From contig JANNAV010000175.1 in assembly GCA_031384695.1 (NCBI GenBank), positions 1-16,954 on the forward strand: a stretch of 16,954 bases of DNA. Reading direction: 5' to 3'. The first letter of the stretch is position 1. Every line of letters starts with the position of its first letter. Under the pieces are notes generated by a model. The model had not been told where the DNA came from, ran no database searches, and worked only from the letters and a program-made list of their open reading frames with translations. Positions 1 to 7,249 of the stretch are shown in pieces. The DNA comes from JANNAV01 sp031384695. Lineage in GTDB: Bacteria; Pseudomonadota; Alphaproteobacteria; Rhodobacterales; Rhodobacteraceae. The position numbers and the translations under genes were made by a program.

Positions 1-711
1 GCCGATGGCATGCACATGCCGCCCCCAGGCGGTTTGGCTGAGGATGTAAAGCACGATCACCGCCAGGATGATCAGGGAAAAACTACCGTAAGTCAGCTTG
101 AACGCGCCAAACCGTATCGCCTCGCCGAACCACAGCAAAGCCGGGGATTTCTCTGTGATATCAACGTTACGGATCGATTCAGAGCCCGAATACCAAAGCT
201 TCAGCGCCGTAAACACCTGCAAGGTGCCCAGCGTCACGATAAAGGGCGGCAGTTTGACATAGGCCACCAGTATGCCGTTGATCCAGCCCATCACCCCGCC
301 CACCATCATGCCAACGCTGATGGCAACCGGCCAGGGATAGCCAAGGTTCACCGCCAGATTGCCCATCACCAGCGACGAGACCACCAGTATGGCACCAACC
401 GAAAGGTCGATCCCGGCTGTCAGGATCACCAGCGTCTGGGCGATGGCCACGATGCCGGTGACGGTCACTTGCTGCAAAACGGTTGACAGCGCACCGGGGC
501 CAAGAAAGCGCGGCGCGACGATGCCGAAGGCAAGGATACTGAGGATCAGGATCAGGGCCGGGATGGTGGTTGGATAGGCGCGCAGGAACGACCGCGCCAG
601 ATGGGTCAGGGTTTTGTCGTCGCGGGCAAAGCTGGCAACGGACTTGTCCGCGCCGGACAGCCGTGCCTCGAAATCGGATATGGTTTTTGTTGGTGCGCCC
701 TGGTCGCTCAT
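1..711 (-). CDS. frcC: Sugar (fructose-type) ABC transporter permease FrcC, 3' end outside window
   Basis: Inner-membrane permease of a CUT2-class sugar importer of the ribose/fructose type. The frame is open from an ATG at 711 to the window edge, giving 237 residues; about 100 or more C-terminal residues lie outside. After a soluble N-terminus of about 45 residues there are several hydrophobic segments (around 48-68, 82-98, 104-122, 128-150). Family motifs are visible: TAGIDLSVG at about 98-106, KLPPFIVTLGT at about 153-163, and GRHVHAIG at the edge. The start follows a GGAAAGG-like ribosome site at a rather long spacing. It lies just downstream of the binding-protein gene frcB, separated by a strong stem-loop. 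The ATPase gene frcA is expected beyond the left edge, which is inference. Fructose is the best guess from the resemblance of frcB to rhizobial FrcB; another monosaccharide is possible. Confidence 0.9.
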   Translation of the reverse strand, partial: MSDQGAPTKTISDFEARLSGADKSVASFARDDKTLTHLARSFLRAYPTTIPALILILSILAFGIVAPRFLGPGALSTVLQQVTVTGIVAIAQTLVILTAGIDLSVGAILVVSSLVMGNLAVNLGYPWPVAISVGMMVGGVMGWINGILVAYVKLPPFIVTLGTLQVFTALKLWYSGSESIRNVDITEKSPALLWFGEAIRFGAFKLTYGSFSLIILAVIVLYILSQTAWGRHVHAIG

Positions 712-767
712 CGCGTCAACTGCCTTTCCGATGTAAGTGAAACGTGGCGCCGTCTGCGCCGGATATA

Positions 768-795
768 CAAAGGGCGACTGTAACGTCGCCCTTTG
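768..795. terminator. Strong intergenic stem-loop between frcB and frcC
   Basis: A perfect 11-bp inverted repeat, CAAAGGGCGAC (768-778) and GTCGCCCTTTG (785-795), with a 6-base loop. It lies in the gap between the end of frcB (822) and the start of frcC (711). No long T-run follows on the minus strand. Hairpins in this place of ABC operons commonly stabilise the binding-protein part of the mRNA or partly terminate transcription, so that binding protein is made in excess of permease. That role is inferred here. Confidence 0.7.
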
Positions 796-821
796 CGTAA
801 TCAACAGTTTGTTAGGTCAGA

Positions 822-1835
822 TCAGCCCCAGCAGAGTGCGGTGCCTTCGGTGGTGTCGATCGACGGCACGCCTTCGGCGGGCTTGTCGGTGACAAGGTTC
901 ACGCCGGTGTTGAAGAAGGTCAGGCCTTCTGACGCGGCGGGCTTGGTGCCGTCTTTGGCAAACGCTGCAATCGCGTCGATGCCAAGGGCTGCCATTTTCA
1001 GCGGGTACTGCTGCGAGGTGGCACCGATCACGCCAGCCTTGACCGAAGCCACGCCCGGGCAACCGCCGTCAACCGAAAACACCAGCACACCGGTTTACCC
1101 GGCCTTGGTCAGCGCCTGATAGGCACCTTCGGCGGCAGGCTCGTTGATGGTGTAGACCACGTTCATGTCCGGGTCTTTGGCCAGCAGATTTTCAACGCTC
1201 GTCACGCCACCTTCGGGGTTGGCACCCGAGGATTCGTGGCCGATCACGCGCGGATCGGTTTCCGAACCCATCACCGTCAGATCCGGCACTTCGATGCCAA
1301 AGCCCACAAGGAAGCCAGTGTCGCGCTGCACGTCAACCGAGATGTTGTCCTTGTTGATGTCCAACATGCCGATCTTGGCGGTTTTGACACCTTCGGCACC
1401 CAGAGTGGCTGCGGCCCATTTGCCGATCAGCAGACCAGCCTCAAAGTTGTCGGTGGCAAAGGTCATGTCCTGCGCCTCGGCGTCGGCCAGCGGCGTATCA
1501 AGGGCGATCACCAGAATACCGGCGGCGCGGGCGTCTTTCAGGGCAGGCCCGACCGAATCGTTCGACGGGGTGATCAGGATACCCTTGGCACCAGCGGCCA
1601 CACAGTTTTCGATGGCGGTGATCTGCGGTGCAGCGTCGCCGTCCTTCTCACCGGCATAGGCCTGAAAATCCATGCCGGCGGCGGTTGCGGCAGCCTCGGC
1701 GCCCTCTTTCATCTTCACGAAGAAAGGGTTGGTGTTGTTCTTGGTGATCAGGCAAGCCAGATCGGCAGCCGAGGCCGACCCTGCCATAAGTGCCAGAACG
1801 GCGGCACCCATCAGCGCAGTTGCTTTGAGTTTCAT
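822..1835 (-). pseudogene. frcB: Fructose ABC transporter periplasmic binding protein FrcB, interrupted by one in-frame TAA
   Basis: Periplasmic sugar-binding protein (type 1 PBP fold). The ATG at 1835 is chosen because GGGAGGA lies 6 bases upstream; a TTG further up, at 1850, would lie within that site. A Sec signal peptide of about 23 residues ends ASA|AD. The mature part resembles rhizobial FrcB closely as I remember it: CLITKNNTNPFFVKMKEG near the start, TFATDNFEAG, INEPAAEGAY, then SVDGGCPGV, GVIGATSQQYPL and a final CWG. Codon 247 (bases 1095-1097) is TAA, in the stretch KAG-stop-TGVLVFSV where homologues have a Lys or Arg. The frame is otherwise open and conserved to a TGA at 822, so the intact protein would be 337 residues and the truncated one 246. 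A single A-to-T change from AAA would explain it. It could be a real nonsense mutation, a population variant or a sequencing error. Confidence 0.88.
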
Positions 1836-1941
1836 TGGTAGTCCTCCCAAGGATTAAAGGGCGTTTGCCCCGTTCGAAACCGTCTCGCCGGGCGCTCCCC
1901 GCCCCTTGATGCCCCGCACAAAAGCTGATTCCCCGGCTTGC

Positions 1942-1979
1942 GTCAAGTTAAATAAATCACTCTGATTTAATATTGACAG
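1942..1979. promoter_or_regulatory. Divergent promoter/operator region between frcB and the fucU-like gene
   Basis: A perfect inverted repeat TAAATCA-CTC-TGATTTA occupies 1954-1970 in a short AT-rich island. It is framed by outward-facing -35-like hexamers: TTGACG on the minus strand (1947-1942, toward frcB) and TTGACA on the plus strand (1974-1979, toward the fucU-like gene and the ROK regulator). Matching -10 hexamers are not convincing. The symmetry and the ROK-family gene in the divergent operon suggest this is its operator, controlling both directions. Binding is inferred. Confidence 0.6.
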
Positions 1980-2076
1980 ATGCCATCAACAATCGCAGTG
2001 TCGCGGCGTCCGGGGTCTTCGAGCTTGCGGGCATGTCAGAGCACCCAAGCGCCGGAATGCGCGCAAAAGGAAGAAT

Positions 2077-2517
2077 ATGCTGATCGGAATTCCCGCCATT
2101 CTGGGGCCTGACCTGCTGCACACCCTGCGGTCGATGGGGCATGGGGACGAGATTGCCATCGTCGATGGCAATTATCCGGCGCAAGAACACGCCCGCCGTC
2201 TGGTGCGCGCGGACGGGCATGGGGTGCTGGAAATGCTGGCCGCAATCCTTCAGATCATGCCGATTGACCGGGCGGTGCCGCAGGCGATGTTCAGGGCCGC
2301 GCTTGGCAATGATCCGGCCGAGCGTGGGCCGATCCACCGCCAGATCGACGATCTTTGTGCAGAAATGGTGCCCGACGTGGCCGTCACGCCGTTGTCAGGC
2401 GAGGCGCTTTATCCGCGCATCCGGGCCGCACACACCATTGTGGCAACCAGCGAAATTCAGCATTTTGCCAATGTGATCCTGCGCAAGGGCGTCATCGAAC
2501 AGCCCGCCGCCCGATGA
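2077..2517 (+). CDS. RbsD/FucU-family sugar mutarotase
   Basis: A 146-residue cytosolic protein of the RbsD/FucU family, which speeds interconversion of anomeric or ring forms of sugars such as fucose, ribose or related monosaccharides after uptake. The family signature is clear: GHGDEIAIVDGNYPA at 21-35, with the conserved His22 and Asp24, and near the C-terminus a NVILRKGVI stretch typical of FucU. Length fits the family (about 140). The ATG at 2077 has AAGGAAG directly upstream. It is the first gene of a plus-strand operon divergent from frcB, and its TGA overlaps the ATG of the ROK regulator (ATGA, 2514-2517), so the two are probably translationally coupled. The context suggests it serves the Frc sugar, but the exact substrate cannot be read from sequence. 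Confidence 0.88.
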   Translation: MLIGIPAILGPDLLHTLRSMGHGDEIAIVDGNYPAQEHARRLVRADGHGVLEMLAAILQIMPIDRAVPQAMFRAALGNDPAERGPIHRQIDDLCAEMVPDVAVTPLSGEALYPRIRAAHTIVATSEIQHFANVILRKGVIEQPAAR

Positions 2518-3764
2518 ACGAGCGCGATAAGGCCGCGCCGCTTGTGGTTGCCGATCTGGTGGCCGAGCGGCAGGTTTCCGAACTTGCAAGCGACCGTGGC
2601 ACCAACCAGTCCGGCATGCGGGCGCACAACGAGCGGCTGGTGCTGTCGCTGGTGCGCAAGCACGGAGCCCTTGCCAAATCGGATATCGCGCGGATCACCG
2701 GGCTTTCGGCGCAGACCGTTTCCGTCATCATGCGCGAGTTGGAGCGGGACGGGTTGCTGGTGCGCGGCGAGCCACTGCGGGGCCGAATCGGCCAGCCTTC
2801 GGTGCCGATGTCGCTGGCGGCGGATGGGGCGTTCTTTCTGGGCCTGAAGATTGGCCGCCGGTCGGTTGATCTGACGTTGATTGATTTTCTGGGGCAGGTT
2901 CTGGGCACCGAGCGGCAGGTCTACCGCTATCCCACCCCCGGCACGGTGGTGGCGTTCGTGGCGCAGGCGATGGCAAAGGTAACGGCACGGCTGCTGCCCG
3001 AACAGCGCAGCCGGATCGGCGGCATGGGTGTGGCGATGCCGTTTCAGCTTTGGAACTGGGTGCAGGCCATCGGCGCGCCGCAAGCGGAAATGGATGCATG
3101 GCGCGACCGCGATATTCAAACCGAGTTGTCGGGTATTCTGGGCATGCCGGTTTACCTGCAGAACGATGCCACCTCGGCGTGCGGTGCGGAACTTGTGCTT
3201 GGCAAGGGCGAGCGGCCGAAGGATTTTCTCTATGTCTACTTCGGGTTTTTCATCGGTGGCGGGTTGGTGCTGAATGGTCAGTTGTTTTTGGGCCGCAGTG
3301 GCAACGCGGCGGGGCTTGGGCCTATTCCGGTGCCCGGCGCCGACGGGCAGATGCGTCGGCTGATCACGGTGGCATCGCTGTCGGTTCTGGCCGATGCGAT
3401 GGAGGCGGCGGGCGAATCGTCGGCGCATCTTTGGGAAAGCCCGGATGTCTGGAAGGTCAGCGCGCCGGTGCTGTCGGCATGGATGGACGATGCCGCCGAA
3501 GGATTGGCGAGCGCCATTCTGGCCACCGCCTCGATGTTGGAACTGGAATCGGTGCTGATTGATGGCTGGATGCCGGAAACCATCCGGGCCGAGGTGACGC
3601 GGCGCACGCGGGCGGCGCTGAACCGGCTTGATCTGGCCGGGTTGACGCCGTTTCAGGTGCGCGAAGGCACGGTGGGGGCGCATGCGCGATCTTTGGGTGC
3701 GGCGGCGGTGCCGTTGTCGCAACGCTATCTGATCGACCAGAACGCGGCGCTGCGGCAGGGTTGA
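2514..3764 (+). CDS. ROK-family transcriptional regulator (probable regulator of the frc locus)
   Basis: A 416-residue protein with a MarR-like winged helix-turn-helix at about 38-85 (NERLVLSLVRKHGALAKSDI, then GLSAQTVSVIMRELERDGLL) followed by a ROK domain from about 105. The ROK part shows QNDATSACGAELVLG (216-230) and GFFIGGGLVLNGQLFLG (244-260). The usual N-terminal phosphate loop (DxGxT) reads LGLKIGRRSVD instead, and the Cys-rich zinc motif after the GGG segment is not seen, so it is probably a sugar-sensing regulator and not a kinase. The ATG at 2514 overlaps the stop of the mutarotase gene. The open frame extends upstream to 2355, but that part is out of frame with and inside the mutarotase gene. 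ROK regulators named FrcR govern fructose transport in related bacteria; that name is not assigned here because only context supports it. Confidence 0.88.
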   Translation: MNERDKAAPLVVADLVAERQVSELASDRGTNQSGMRAHNERLVLSLVRKHGALAKSDIARITGLSAQTVSVIMRELERDGLLVRGEPLRGRIGQPSVPMSLAADGAFFLGLKIGRRSVDLTLIDFLGQVLGTERQVYRYPTPGTVVAFVAQAMAKVTARLLPEQRSRIGGMGVAMPFQLWNWVQAIGAPQAEMDAWRDRDIQTELSGILGMPVYLQNDATSACGAELVLGKGERPKDFLYVYFGFFIGGGLVLNGQLFLGRSGNAAGLGPIPVPGADGQMRRLITVASLSVLADAMEAAGESSAHLWESPDVWKVSAPVLSAWMDDAAEGLASAILATASMLELESVLIDGWMPETIRAEVTRRTRAALNRLDLAGLTPFQVREGTVGAHARSLGAAAVPLSQRYLIDQNAALRQG

Positions 3765-3836
3765 GCCTTTTTGGCGGGCTGATGGCTTACGTTTTGGTGT
3801 GCCATTGGTTAAGCTGGTGGTCAATGCGATCCCCCG

Positions 3837-4493
3837 ATGAGAGCGGCCGGAATGATGCAGCCCGACCAAAGCATTTCGCCTGATCTGTTGCTGAAAGCCT
3901 ATGCGGCCGGCATTTTCCCGATGGCGAAAAGCCGCGATGATGCCGCTGTCCACTGGATTGATCCGCAGCGGCGGGGGATCTTCCCTTTGGATAATTTCCA
4001 CATTTCCCGCAGCCTGCGGCGGCAAATTCGCCGGGCCGATTGCACAATTCGCACCGATAGCGATTTTTCCGGCGTGCTTGCGGGCTGTGCCGGCCGGCCG
4101 GAGACCTGGATAAACCCGCAGATCACCGCGCTTTATCTGGCGCTGCATGCGGCGGGGCATGCCCATAGTCTTGAGGTGTGGCGCGGCGACCGGTTGGTGG
4201 GCGGGGTTTACGGGGTGACGCTTGGGGCGGCGTTTTTCGGCGAAAGCATGTTTTCGCGCGAGGTGAACGCGTCAAAGCTGGCGCTTGCCTGGCTGGCGCA
4301 CCGGCTGCGGGCGGGGGGGTTCGTGCTGTTTGACACCCAGTTCCTGACGCCGCATCTGGCCTCGCTGGGGGCGATCGAGATTTCGCGCGCCGCCTATCGC
4401 AAGCGGCTGGCGGCGGCTTTGGCGCAAGAGGCGCGGTTTGCGCCGCCAGATTATCAGCCGTTGCCATCATCCGTGGCATCGCCTTCGCCCTGA
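3837..4493 (+). CDS. aat: Leucyl/phenylalanyl-tRNA--protein transferase
   Basis: Transfers Leu or Phe from aminoacyl-tRNA to proteins with N-terminal Arg or Lys, marking them for degradation by the ClpS/ClpAP N-end rule pathway in the cytosol. The protein is 218 residues from ATG 3837, close to the usual 200-240. Family features: LLLKAYAAGIFPMA near the N-terminus, the VHWIDPQRRGIFPLDNFHISRSLRR segment, EVWRGDRLVGGVYGVTLG, FGESMFSREVNASK and FDTQFLTPHLASLGA. The start is uncertain: ATGs at 3852 and 3855 are also in frame, and none has a strong ribosome site. Relatives begin shortly before the LLLKAYA block, so any of these fits. The 3' end overlaps the convergent DUF2155 gene by 40 bases. Confidence 0.95.
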   Translation: MRAAGMMQPDQSISPDLLLKAYAAGIFPMAKSRDDAAVHWIDPQRRGIFPLDNFHISRSLRRQIRRADCTIRTDSDFSGVLAGCAGRPETWINPQITALYLALHAAGHAHSLEVWRGDRLVGGVYGVTLGAAFFGESMFSREVNASKLALAWLAHRLRAGGFVLFDTQFLTPHLASLGAIEISRAAYRKRLAAALAQEARFAPPDYQPLPSSVASPSP

Positions 4494-4894
4494 CCACCAT
4501 CTTCGGGCGCGGGTACCACTTCGGGCAAGGCAAGATCGGGGACATCGCAGCGCAACACCCACACATCATAGCGCGGATGATCAAGCGCGGAAAGCGCCGG
4601 GCTGGAGGCGACCATGTAACCCTTGAAAATCGCGGTGCCGGATTGGTTTTCCACGATTGTAAGATGCGCGAAGGCTTCGGCGGCGGGGTTTTCCGGGTAA
4701 TAGCGGCACTGATCCAGTTGCACCGTCAGGTTGCCCACGGCCTTGGATTGGCCCTTGACCAGCACCAGATCTTGCACCGCACCCGAAAGCCGGTCCAGAA
4801 ACCGCAGCTTTGCCCCCGGTGCGTTTGCCACATCTTCGCCCCACGCCGCCCCGCCACAGCCAATCAGTGCCACCGCGAAGGCGAGGCGTTTCAT
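4454..4894 (-). CDS. DUF2155 domain-containing exported protein
   Basis: A 146-residue protein of unknown function in the DUF2155 family, common in alphaproteobacteria. It has a Sec signal peptide (MKRLAFAVALIGCGGAAWG, about 19 residues). The mature domain contains two cysteines in family-typical places, QLDQCRYYPENPAAEAFAHL and YDVWVLRCDVPDL, which could form a disulfide in the periplasm. The C-terminal tail is acidic and rich in Gly and Asp. Its ATG overlaps the stop of mlaD (ATGA, 4891-4894), so it is translated as the last gene of the NDUFA12-mlaD cluster. Its 3' end overlaps aat in the opposite direction. The context next to an MCE protein suggests an envelope role, which is inference only. 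Confidence 0.9.
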   Translation of the reverse strand: MKRLAFAVALIGCGGAAWGEDVANAPGAKLRFLDRLSGAVQDLVLVKGQSKAVGNLTVQLDQCRYYPENPAAEAFAHLTIVENQSGTAIFKGYMVASSPALSALDHPRYDVWVLRCDVPDLALPEVVPAPEDGGQGEGDATDDGNG

Positions 4895-5352
4895 GGTGCC
4901 GCCGCCGGATCGGCTTTGCTGCTGACGAATTTCATCAGCAACGAGATCAGGCTGACAGCACCTTGGGTATCTTCGATCTCGCCCCCCGGGGCCAAATTGT
5001 CGGGCGCGCCGCCGGGGATCAGTTCGACAAAATTACCGCCCAGCAAGCCTTCGGACGAGATCAGGATGGCGGAATCCACCGGCAGCACCACGGCGGTGTC
5101 GATGGCGATGGACGCATCGGCAAAATAGGTGGTGGGGTTGAGCGCGAGGCCGGTGATGGTGCCCACTTTCACCCCGGCAAGGCGCACATCGGCGCCCACC
5201 GCGATGCCTTCGGCAGAGCGGAAGCTGGCGATCAGCGGGTAGGTTGCGGTTTGCCCGCCATAGCCGCTGCCGCCCGCCGCGTAGGCCAGAAACGCGAGGG
5301 CTGCGGCAAGAACCGCGGCACCGGCAAGAACTTCCATTTGATTTTCTGACAT
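4891..5352 (-). CDS. mlaD: MlaD-like MCE-family lipid transport protein
   Basis: A 153-residue, membrane-anchored periplasmic protein of the MCE family, the hexameric substrate-binding part of the Mla system that moves phospholipids between outer and inner membrane. One N-terminal transmembrane segment (about residues 7-27, EVLAGAAVLAAALAFLAYAAG) precedes a single MCE domain with the typical VRLAGVKVGTITGLAL stretch and SEGLLGGNFVELIPG. The ATG at 5352 is chosen because it overlaps the stop of the NDUFA12 gene (TAATG); an upstream start at 5367 would lie inside that gene. No Mla ATPase or permease gene is in this window, so mlaD is separate from mlaEF here. Confidence 0.92.
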   Translation of the reverse strand: MSENQMEVLAGAAVLAAALAFLAYAAGGSGYGGQTATYPLIASFRSAEGIAVGADVRLAGVKVGTITGLALNPTTYFADASIAIDTAVVLPVDSAILISSEGLLGGNFVELIPGGAPDNLAPGGEIEDTQGAVSLISLLMKFVSSKADPAAAP

Positions 5353-5726
5353 TATTCTGGCTGCCATGCCTCGTAATCGCGCCGTGCCACCGGTTCGTCG
5401 CGGCGGATCGACCCCGCCGGGGCATAGGCGGCCACCGTGCCGGTGAGGTTTTCCTTGTGCGGCTGTTCCCAGGTTTTATGGGCCAGCGGTGCCTTGGAGG
5501 GGGGTTGATCCCAGGTGAAATGCAGCCAACCGTGCCAATCCGGGCTGACGCGCGACGCCTCGGATACACCGTTATAGATCACCCAGCGGCGCTTGGCATC
5601 CCGGGTTTGATAGTAAATATTGCCCTGCGCGTCCGTGCCAACCTTCACGCCGCGCCGGGCGGTGAAGATCTGGGTGCCCAGCGTTTGGCCGTTCCACCAG
5701 GTCAGCAGGCGCTTGAGGACAGACAT
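5352..5726 (-). CDS. NDUFA12-family accessory subunit of NADH:ubiquinone oxidoreductase (complex I)
   Basis: A 124-residue protein of the NDUFA12/B17.2 family, a small supernumerary subunit of complex I that alphaproteobacteria share with mitochondria. Visible family features are GQTLGTQIFTARRGVKVGTD, NIYYQTRDAKRRWVIYNG, ASRVSPDWHGWLHF and the KTWEQPHKENLTGT region. The start at 5726 follows a GGAG about 9 bases upstream; the frame is open further upstream, but that part shows no family similarity. First gene of a minus-strand cluster with mlaD and DUF2155, joined by start/stop overlaps. The main nuo operon is not in the window. Confidence 0.93.
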   Translation of the reverse strand: MSVLKRLLTWWNGQTLGTQIFTARRGVKVGTDAQGNIYYQTRDAKRRWVIYNGVSEASRVSPDWHGWLHFTWDQPPSKAPLAHKTWEQPHKENLTGTVAAYAPAGSIRRDEPVARRDYEAWQPE

Positions 5727-5876
5727 GGGGCAAACTCCGGGGTTATTTCCCCTGATATGACCTATCGGGCGGCCAAGGTCCAGTGGGCCGACGCGCGCCC
5801 GGCAAAGAAGCGCGGCAGGCAGAAACGCCAAACGGCGGACGTTGCCGCCCGCCGGTTGCAAACTGAAAACCAAAAC

Positions 5877-7142
5877 TCAGCTGGCCGCCGCAGGTTCTTT
5901 CTTTTTGGATTCCGCATGCACCAGAAGAGGTTGCACGCCGTTGTTCACGGCCTCTTCGTTCACCACAACCTCGTCCACATCATCCATGCCCGGCAGTTCG
6001 AACATGGTATTCAGCAAGATATCTTCCATGATCGACCGCAGCCCGCGCGCGCCGGTTTTGCGTTTGATGGCGCGCTTGGCGATCGAGGTCAGCGCATCTG
6101 TGGTGAAGGTCAGCTTGACGCCTTCGATGTCAAACAGCCGCTGGTATTGTTTGACCAGTGCATTCTTCGGCTCGGTGAGGATGGTGACCAGTGCCGCCTC
6201 GTCCAGATCGGTCAGGGTGGCGATCACCGGAAGGCGGCCGACAAATTCCGGGATCAGGCCGAATTTCAGCAGATCCTCGGGCTCCAGTTCCTTGAACAAC
6301 TCGCCCGCGCCACGCTCTTCGGGGCCTTTGACATCCGAGCCAAAGCCCATGCCCGAGCCTTTGTTACGCTGGGCGATGATCTTTTCCAAGCCGGCAAACG
6401 CGCCACCGCAGATGAACAGGATATTGGTGGTATCCACTTGCAGGAATTCCTGCTGCGGATGTTTGCGCCCGCCCTGCGGCGGCACCGAGGCCACCGTGCC
6501 TTCCATGATCTTCAACAGCGCCTGCTGCACGCCTTCGCCCGACACATCGCGGGTGATCGACGGGTTGTCAGACTTGCGGGTGATCTTGTCGACCTCGTCG
6601 ATATAGACGATGCCGCGCTGGGCGCGCTCGACGTTATACTCGCTGGCCTGCAACAGCTTGAGGATGATGTTTTCGACATCCTCGCCGACATAGCCGGCCT
6701 CGGTCAGGGTGGTGGCATCGGCCATGGTGAAGGGCACGTCCAGAATCCGCGCCAGCGTTTGCGCCAGCAGGGTTTTGCCGCAACCGGTGGGGCCGATCAG
6801 CAGGATATTCGATTTTGACAGTTCGATATCGGATTTGCTGGAATGGTTCAGCCGTTTGTAATGGTTGTGCACCGCCACCGACAACACCCGCTTGGCGTGG
6901 ATCTGGCCGATCACGTAATCATCCAGAACCTTGCAGATATCGCGCGGTGTCGGCACCCCATCCGAGGATTTCAGCCCGGTGGTCTTGGTCTCTTCACGGA
7001 TGATATCCATGCAAAGCTCGACGCATTCGTCGCAGATAAAGACCGTTGGCCCCGCGATCAGTTTTCTGACCTCATGCTGGCTTTTGCCGCAGAAGGAACA
7101 GTAAAGCGTATTTTTGCTGTCGCTGCCGGAATTGTTCGCCAT
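5877..7142 (-). CDS. clpX: ATP-dependent Clp protease ATP-binding subunit ClpX
   Basis: AAA+ unfoldase that recognises, unfolds and feeds substrates to ClpP in the cytosol. At 421 residues it has normal length. The N-terminal zinc-binding domain has four cysteines (15, 18, 37, 40). Walker A is GPTGCGKT (117-124), the pore loop is GYVGED (150-155), and Walker B is IVYIDEVDK (178-186). The RKH loop (GGRKHP, about 225-230) is present. The ClpP-docking IGF tripeptide reads MGF (265-267), a conservative variant. The ATG at 7142 is preceded by GAGGAAG at good spacing. It lies 107 bases after clpP on the same strand, with a hairpin in the gap. Confidence 0.98.
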   Translation of the reverse strand: MANNSGSDSKNTLYCSFCGKSQHEVRKLIAGPTVFICDECVELCMDIIREETKTTGLKSSDGVPTPRDICKVLDDYVIGQIHAKRVLSVAVHNHYKRLNHSSKSDIELSKSNILLIGPTGCGKTLLAQTLARILDVPFTMADATTLTEAGYVGEDVENIILKLLQASEYNVERAQRGIVYIDEVDKITRKSDNPSITRDVSGEGVQQALLKIMEGTVASVPPQGGRKHPQQEFLQVDTTNILFICGGAFAGLEKIIAQRNKGSGMGFGSDVKGPEERGAGELFKELEPEDLLKFGLIPEFVGRLPVIATLTDLDEAALVTILTEPKNALVKQYQRLFDIEGVKLTFTTDALTSIAKRAIKRKTGARGLRSIMEDILLNTMFELPGMDDVDEVVVNEEAVNNGVQPLLVHAESKKKEPAAAS

Positions 7143-7213
7143 TGTCTTCCTCTGCGGTCCGCCCTTTCCGGCGTTCAGGGGCTAAGTTTAGGCCAAGGCC
7201 CGCCCCTTCACAA

Positions 7214-7243
7214 TGTCAAATCGCCCCATTCTTTCGGGGCGAT
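7214..7243 (-). terminator. Hairpin after clpP, followed by a -35-like TTGACA
   Basis: On the minus strand, ATCGCCCC - 8-base loop - GGGGCGAT (7243-7220) begins 7 bases past the clpP stop. It is followed by TTTG and not by a long T-run, so it may be a partial terminator or mRNA stabiliser between clpP and clpX. The next bases form a perfect TTGACA (7219-7214) that could be the -35 of a separate clpX promoter; no good -10 is seen at the right distance. Confidence 0.5.
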
Positions 7244-7249
7244 AGCCGT

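Noticed and set aside
1836..1850. An earlier TTG start for frcB
   Set aside because: The TTG lies in the ribosome binding site itself, and the signal peptide begins properly at the ATG at 1835.
2457..4166. A 569-codon open frame on the minus strand across the ROK regulator and aat
   Set aside because: It is antisense to two clear genes. The translation is rich in Arg, His, Gln and Pro with no domain, a typical by-product of GC-rich third positions.
5244..6818. A 524-codon plus-strand open frame opposite NDUFA12 and clpX
   Set aside because: clpX on the other strand is certain. The plus-strand translation has no family motifs.
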